Part shown: piece after piece, positions 6,892 through 10,106 of the stretch
How the letters are laid out: each line of letters opens with the position of its first letter
Numbering within the stretch: the first letter of the stretch is position 1
Source of the DNA: Bdellovibrionales bacterium
GTDB taxonomy: Bacteria; Bdellovibrionota; Bdellovibrionia; Bdellovibrionales; UBA1609
DNA length: 10,106 nucleotides
Reading direction: 5' to 3'
Assembly: GCA_026713205.1 (NCBI GenBank)
Contig: JAPOOY010000072.1
Location: 1 to 10,106 of the forward strand
Made by a program: the position numbers and the translations under genes
Notes under the pieces: model-generated
Seen by the model: only the letters and a program-made list of their open reading frames with translations
What the model was told of the DNA's origin: nothing
Databases searched by the model: none

Positions 6892-8073
6892 TTAAAATAA
6901 GTCCTTAAATTTTATCCAATGGGAGGTAAAAGGGGTTTTTTGTATTTGAAGTCTTTCCTTTCTGAAAGCTTCCTGCGCAATTGCAAAGGTATTTGTTTTT
7001 TTAAAATCATTTGAAATAAAAGGTCTTGGATGAGAAGCCGCCAATCCTGTTCGTGAGCGAGCCAATTCCAAAAATCCCGGAACAAAAGATGTTTGGCCTG
7101 TCCAGAGGATTCCGGAGTTTATATGATGAAGAGCCAGTTTTAACTCCAACCTTTCCCGCAAGCCGGAGAAGAATTGTTTTATGGTGTCTTCCAAGACTTC
7201 AGAAAAAGCATTGCAGGCAATGAACAGTCCTTCTTCTCCTGTTTCTATTTGTTCCTCATCACTAATGGAGTGGGAGGCAAAAGACCCTTGGTTTACTTTA
7301 AGAGCTTCTGCCTCTTCCAGTGAGATTTTAAATCTTTCGGAAATAGCCAGACTTAAATGCTCTCCTCCAAAGGGGATGCGAAACATATCTTTTATTTTTC
7401 CCTGATGATAGACAATGACCCGGCTGGAGCGATACCCTATATCACAGAGGCAAACCCCATTCTTTTTTTGTCTGAGATCCGTTAAATTTCCGGCAAAGGC
7501 AACCAAATTATGAATAAAACCTTTTGGAGTGCATCCCACGGCTTTTAGGACTTTAGTCAAATCATGGCAGTAAAATTCCGGGATTGTTACAATATGAACC
7601 TGAGTTTCCAGGCGGAGGCCGGAAAGTCCTAAAGGGTTAATGACCTCACTTTGGTTGTCTATATGAAAACTCAGAGGGTTATTATGTATTCTAATATGGT
7701 GGGAGGGGATGGGTACGGCACAGGCTGTGTGAATAGCTAAAGCCATGTCTTTTTTTGTCACTTCTCTGGAGGGCAGGACTGTCATTCCCTGAGAGGAAAA
7801 AGAGTGAAAATCACAACTAAGTCCGATCCACAATTCGGAAAAACTGGTTTTAGAAAGAGTTTCCGCCTCTTCCAGGACTTCTCCCACAATGGGGATCACT
7901 TCATTAAAATCAACCACACGCCCTTCGTCCAGACCTTGACAGGGTTTTTCACAGTAAGCCAGTAATTCAGGAGTTAGTTCTTCGTCTTTTTGAATAACAG
8001 CACATCTTATGGAAGAAGTGCCGACATCCAGGCTGACAATGACATTTTCGTTATTAAGTTTAAAGCGCGCCAT
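6892..8073 (-). CDS. ftsA: Cell division protein FtsA (divergent nucleotide-binding motifs)
   Basis: Actin-like protein that tethers FtsZ filaments to the inner membrane and helps recruit later divisome proteins. The 393 residues are a little shorter than the usual ~410-420. Seen in order: a good phosphate-1 motif, SLDVGTSSIRCAV (14-26); the region expected to be the 1C subdomain (about 85-165); a poor phosphate-2 motif, DIGYRSSR (211-218), where the family usually has DIGGGTTD; GGEHLSLAI with SLEEAEALK (236-259), where the usual form is GG..iT.Dia followed by AE.lK; and a poor adenosine motif, WTGQTSFVPG (324-333), in place of tTGGGa.l.G. The tail SHWIKFKDLF (384-393) fits the C-terminal amphipathic membrane-targeting helix. 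The ATG has AAAGGAGG ten bases upstream (8084-8091). It sits 23 bases after ftsQ. Identity is supported by gene order, the first motif and the tail; the other motifs are unusually degraded. Confidence 0.92.
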   Translation of the reverse strand: MARFKLNNENVIVSLDVGTSSIRCAVIQKDEELTPELLAYCEKPCQGLDEGRVVDFNEVIPIVGEVLEEAETLSKTSFSELWIGLSCDFHSFSSQGMTVLPSREVTKKDMALAIHTACAVPIPSHHIRIHNNPLSFHIDNQSEVINPLGLSGLRLETQVHIVTIPEFYCHDLTKVLKAVGCTPKGFIHNLVAFAGNLTDLRQKKNGVCLCDIGYRSSRVIVYHQGKIKDMFRIPFGGEHLSLAISERFKISLEEAEALKVNQGSFASHSISDEEQIETGEEGLFIACNAFSEVLEDTIKQFFSGLRERLELKLALHHINSGILWTGQTSFVPGFLELARSRTGLAASHPRPFISNDFKKTNTFAIAQEAFRKERLQIQKTPFTSHWIKFKDLF

Positions 8074-8096
8074 TTTTGCCCCGCCTCCTTTAAAGA

Positions 8097-8837
8097 TTAA
8101 GATGAATGAGGGATACTTACAATGATTTTTTTCTCAAATCGGGCATCAACGGTTCGTTCCATCATTTCTCTTTGAAGAAGATATTTTAAAACAAAATTGA
8201 TTTTCAGAATTTGTTTCTCAGAGAGTTTAGAGGATACTTCCACAGATGTATAGCCGGGAATTAAGAATAGCAGAAAAGATTTTCTCTTTTTATTATAGGT
8301 AATTTCTGAAATATTCTTTGAAGTCAGAAGCCCTTTGTCCGGAAGTTTGCGAATCAGAGCGCAGATTTCCCTCCTTAAGTCCGGGTTTTTATAAAAGAGA
8401 TCCCCTCGTAAAATGGGTAAATCCATAAACTGATTTGAATCCAAGGGGGGTTGAAGATCTCCCTGAAAGGAAATGGGGATTTGATCTCCCTGCTCTCTAA
8501 GTAATAGGAGAAGAGGGTTGCTTTTTTTTAAAAAGATAATAATACGGTCCGGGAGCTGCCGCTGAATCCGAAGCTCTGCCGCCGGGTACAGTTCACGGAG
8601 ATCACGGGCCATTTGATCCAAAGGGACTGTCCAGATTCTTTGCCCTTTATGGTTGTTTATATGAGATAGGAATTTTTGTTTAAGCTCAGGAGTCCAATGG
8701 CTATCTTTAAATTGGGGATCCATTTTTAATTCCACAATTTCCACTTTTGCGGAGAAGAAAAATACTCCAAAAAACAAAAGGGAAATAGCTCCTGTTAAGA
8801 TAAGAGTTAATAAGGTCGCTTTTAGAGCCAGTTTCAT
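8097..8837 (-). CDS. ftsQ: Cell division protein FtsQ
   Basis: Bitopic inner-membrane protein that joins early and late divisome components (with FtsB and FtsL in studied species). The 246-residue product has a short cytoplasmic N-terminus, one transmembrane segment (about residues 8-30), then a periplasmic POTRA-like part (about 31-105). The latter includes GQRIWTVPLDQMARDL (65-80) and LYPAAELRIQRQLPDRI (83-99), which match the family pattern G..if.vd...i...l followed by P.v..a.v.r.wP..l.i. The C-terminal beta domain ends with VDARFEKKIIVSI (230-242), resembling the family's DLRF...v.v strand. The start codon overlaps the ddl stop as ATGA (8834-8837). No clear ribosome site precedes it, so translational coupling to ddl is likely. 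The sequence is divergent, as is usual for this family; the architecture and the slot between ddl and ftsA make the call secure. Confidence 0.92.
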   Translation of the reverse strand: MKLALKATLLTLILTGAISLLFFGVFFFSAKVEIVELKMDPQFKDSHWTPELKQKFLSHINNHKGQRIWTVPLDQMARDLRELYPAAELRIQRQLPDRIIIFLKKSNPLLLLLREQGDQIPISFQGDLQPPLDSNQFMDLPILRGDLFYKNPDLRREICALIRKLPDKGLLTSKNISEITYNKKRKSFLLFLIPGYTSVEVSSKLSEKQILKINFVLKYLLQREMMERTVDARFEKKIIVSIPHSS

Positions 8838-9784
8838 GATTTTTTATTGATAGCCGAAGGATAATCCAGAGTGGCGACTGAGAGAATCATTTCAATAACC
8901 TGGGAAAAACTCAATCCCTCTTTCTCGGCGCTTTTTGGCAGAAGGGAAGTTTCCGTCAATCCGGGTAAAGTGTTCACTTCCAAAAGCCAGGGTGTATTTT
9001 TCTTCACGATAAAATCCAGACGGGCGTAGCCGCGAACATTTGTTAGAGAAATAACCTTTTCAGAAATGACTTTCATTTTTTCCACAGTGAGGGGGTCTAA
9101 ACGAGGCGGTAAAATATAGTCTGTCTGTCCGATATTATATTTGTGGTTATAATCGTAAAAACCGCTTTTTGGAACAATCTCCACCGGAGTTAAAATCCGC
9201 CCGTTTAAGTAAGAAACGGCGATTTCCGTTCCCTGAGGGATGTATTCTTCAATAAAAACATATCTGCCGATATTTTTTGCTTTCTTCAAAGCATCAGGGA
9301 GTTCTTCAGGATTTTGAACGATATAAGTGCCCAGTGTGGAGCCTCCGTGAGAGGCTTTCACAATCACCGGATAATTTTTTATTGAGGAAGTTTTTTGAGA
9401 GGAATGAACAGCCTTAAAGTCAGGCGTGGCAATTTTATTTTTTAAAAGAAGATTTTTAAAAAACAGCTTATCCATGCAAAGGGCGCTGGCTAAAATCCCA
9501 CTTCCTGTATAGGGAATTTGTAAAAGTTCACAGAGAGCTTGAACAGTGCCATCTTCTCCGTAAATTCCATGGACTGCCAGGAAGGCTAAATCCGGTTTTT
9601 CATTTTTGAGTTGTTGGAAGAGCGTACTATCCGCCTCCGCAACAAAATAAGAACAGGGGAGAGTTTTCAGAACCTTTTCCACACATTGAGAGGTTTTCCA
9701 GCTGATCTCCTTTTCCGGACCTATCCCTCCCTGAATGAGAGCCACCTTTTTCCCTTTCAAATTTAATTTTTTTTGAATAGACAA
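8834..9784 (-). CDS. ddl: D-alanine--D-alanine ligase
   Basis: Cytoplasmic ATP-grasp enzyme that joins two D-alanines for the peptidoglycan precursor. At 316 residues it is close to E. coli DdlB. Visible motifs: GGIGPEKEIS near 19-27, with Glu24 aligning to the substrate-binding Glu15 of DdlB; VHGIYGEDGTVQ (71-82); YTGSG with MDKLF (92-108); KASHGGSTLG (143-152), where Ser149 matches Ser150; FYDYNHKY (209-216), with Lys215 and Tyr216; and RLD plus LLEVNTLPG (255-275), with Asp257, Glu269 and Asn271 as the magnesium ligands. The Tyr at 216 is the residue typical of D-Ala-D-Ala rather than D-Ala-D-lactate ligases. The start is TTG, supported by GGAGAA five bases upstream (9790-9795) and by the lack of any ATG before the conserved N-terminal motifs. 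It overlaps ftsQ by four bases. No convincing promoter was found upstream; GATAAT at 9815-9820 lacks a good -35. Confidence 0.96.
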   Translation of the reverse strand: MSIQKKLNLKGKKVALIQGGIGPEKEISWKTSQCVEKVLKTLPCSYFVAEADSTLFQQLKNEKPDLAFLAVHGIYGEDGTVQALCELLQIPYTGSGILASALCMDKLFFKNLLLKNKIATPDFKAVHSSQKTSSIKNYPVIVKASHGGSTLGTYIVQNPEELPDALKKAKNIGRYVFIEEYIPQGTEIAVSYLNGRILTPVEIVPKSGFYDYNHKYNIGQTDYILPPRLDPLTVEKMKVISEKVISLTNVRGYARLDFIVKKNTPWLLEVNTLPGLTETSLLPKSAEKEGLSFSQVIEMILSVATLDYPSAINKKS

Positions 9785-9789
9785 ATGAC

Positions 9790-9795
9790 TTCTCC
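9790..9795 (-). promoter_or_regulatory. Ribosome binding site deciding the TTG start of ddl
   Basis: GGAGAA on the minus strand lies five bases before the TTG at 9784. No ATG occurs in frame before the conserved Gly-rich N-terminal motif of Ddl, so this site fixes an unusual TTG start. Confidence 0.7.
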
Positions 9796-9867
9796 AAGGT
9801 CTTCTTTATTGTGTATTATCGTACATCAATCCTATTTGAAGTTTTATAGCGAATCCATTGAAAAAAA

Positions 9868-10104
9868 CTACCTGCCCCCTCCAGTTTGAATCTCTTCGGG
9901 TTCCATACCCTCACAGCTTGCTATGTGGAGGCTCATTTTTTCTGATTTTTGTTCAAGAAAAAAAGCCCTTACTAGAGAATATGCTGATTCAATTTGAGTT
10001 TTGTGTTTTCCACTGGCATGAAGTTGGCCTTCCATTAAGTGAAGAGGGGGGTCAAAAGTGAGTTCGGCTTTGACACAGATGCGGCTGTAAGCCGCTCTGT
10101 GGCA
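9868..10104 (-). CDS. Unidentified protein, C-terminal fragment (5' end beyond the right edge)
   Basis: A frame open from the right edge runs 78 codons to a TAG at 9868-9870 and ends 83 bases before the ddl start, in the same direction. Its start lies outside the window. The visible residues read like a mixed globular protein: RICVKAELTFDPPLH, then a predicted helix around IESAYSLVRAFFLEQK, then a short polar tail ending EEIQTGGGR. I do not recognise the family. It does not match the C-terminal patterns I know for MurB or MurC, the genes often found just before ddl in division clusters. A coding stretch is more likely than chance, given the length, orientation and plausible composition, but this is not certain. 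The frame on the opposite strand (9858-10061) looks like its shadow. Confidence 0.45.
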   Translation of the reverse strand, partial: CHRAAYSRICVKAELTFDPPLHLMEGQLHASGKHKTQIESAYSLVRAFFLEQKSEKMSLHIASCEGMEPEEIQTGGGR

Positions 10105-10106
10105 AA

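Noticed and set aside
9858..10061. A 67-codon open frame on the + strand at the right edge
   Set aside because: It overlaps the more plausible minus-strand gene end, has no ribosome site and no protein-like pattern.

Overview
This window looks like chromosome from a Gram-negative bacterium with moderate to low GC. A leftward ddl-ftsQ-ftsA-ftsZ block has the gene order typical of proteobacterial division and cell wall (dcw) clusters. Next to it are a large lipoprotein metalloprotease and the end of an outer-membrane beta-barrel gene. The FtsZ core resembles what I recall of Bdellovibrio-type FtsZ, so Bdellovibrionota or a related delta-proteobacterial lineage is my best guess. That placement is inference and has not been tested.

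Left part (3-5013, + strand): first the C-terminal part of a probable outer-membrane beta-barrel protein, cut by the window edge. A leader of about 320 bases follows, carrying short inverted repeats. Then comes a gene for a protein of about 1,308 residues with a lipoprotein signal peptide, a metzincin zinc site (HEMRHGLGFRH) and a Met-turn (SVMDY). Its central region resembles the zinc-dependent metalloproteases annotated as DUF5117/DUF4953. About 550 residues follow the zinc site with no domain I recognise.

Right part (5065-10104, - strand): read in transcription order, this holds the C-terminal end of an unrecognised protein entering from the right edge, ddl (D-Ala-D-Ala ligase, TTG start), ftsQ (overlapping ddl by 4 bases), ftsA, a 195-base gap with a good sigma-70-type promoter, and ftsZ. 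Ddl makes the dipeptide for the peptidoglycan precursor. FtsQ is the bitopic divisome protein. FtsA tethers FtsZ to the membrane, and FtsZ forms the cytokinetic ring. The metalloprotease gene and ftsZ converge on a 51-base gap with an AT-rich hairpin.

The most unusual points are an FtsA whose second and third nucleotide-binding motifs are degenerate although its membrane-targeting tail is kept, and an FtsZ with a tail of about 220 residues that lacks the usual terminal peptide but has a predicted amphipathic helix inside it. The very large metalloprotease lipoprotein and the unidentified gene end just before ddl are also worth a look. I saw no tRNA, rRNA, CRISPR array, insertion sequence or transposase.
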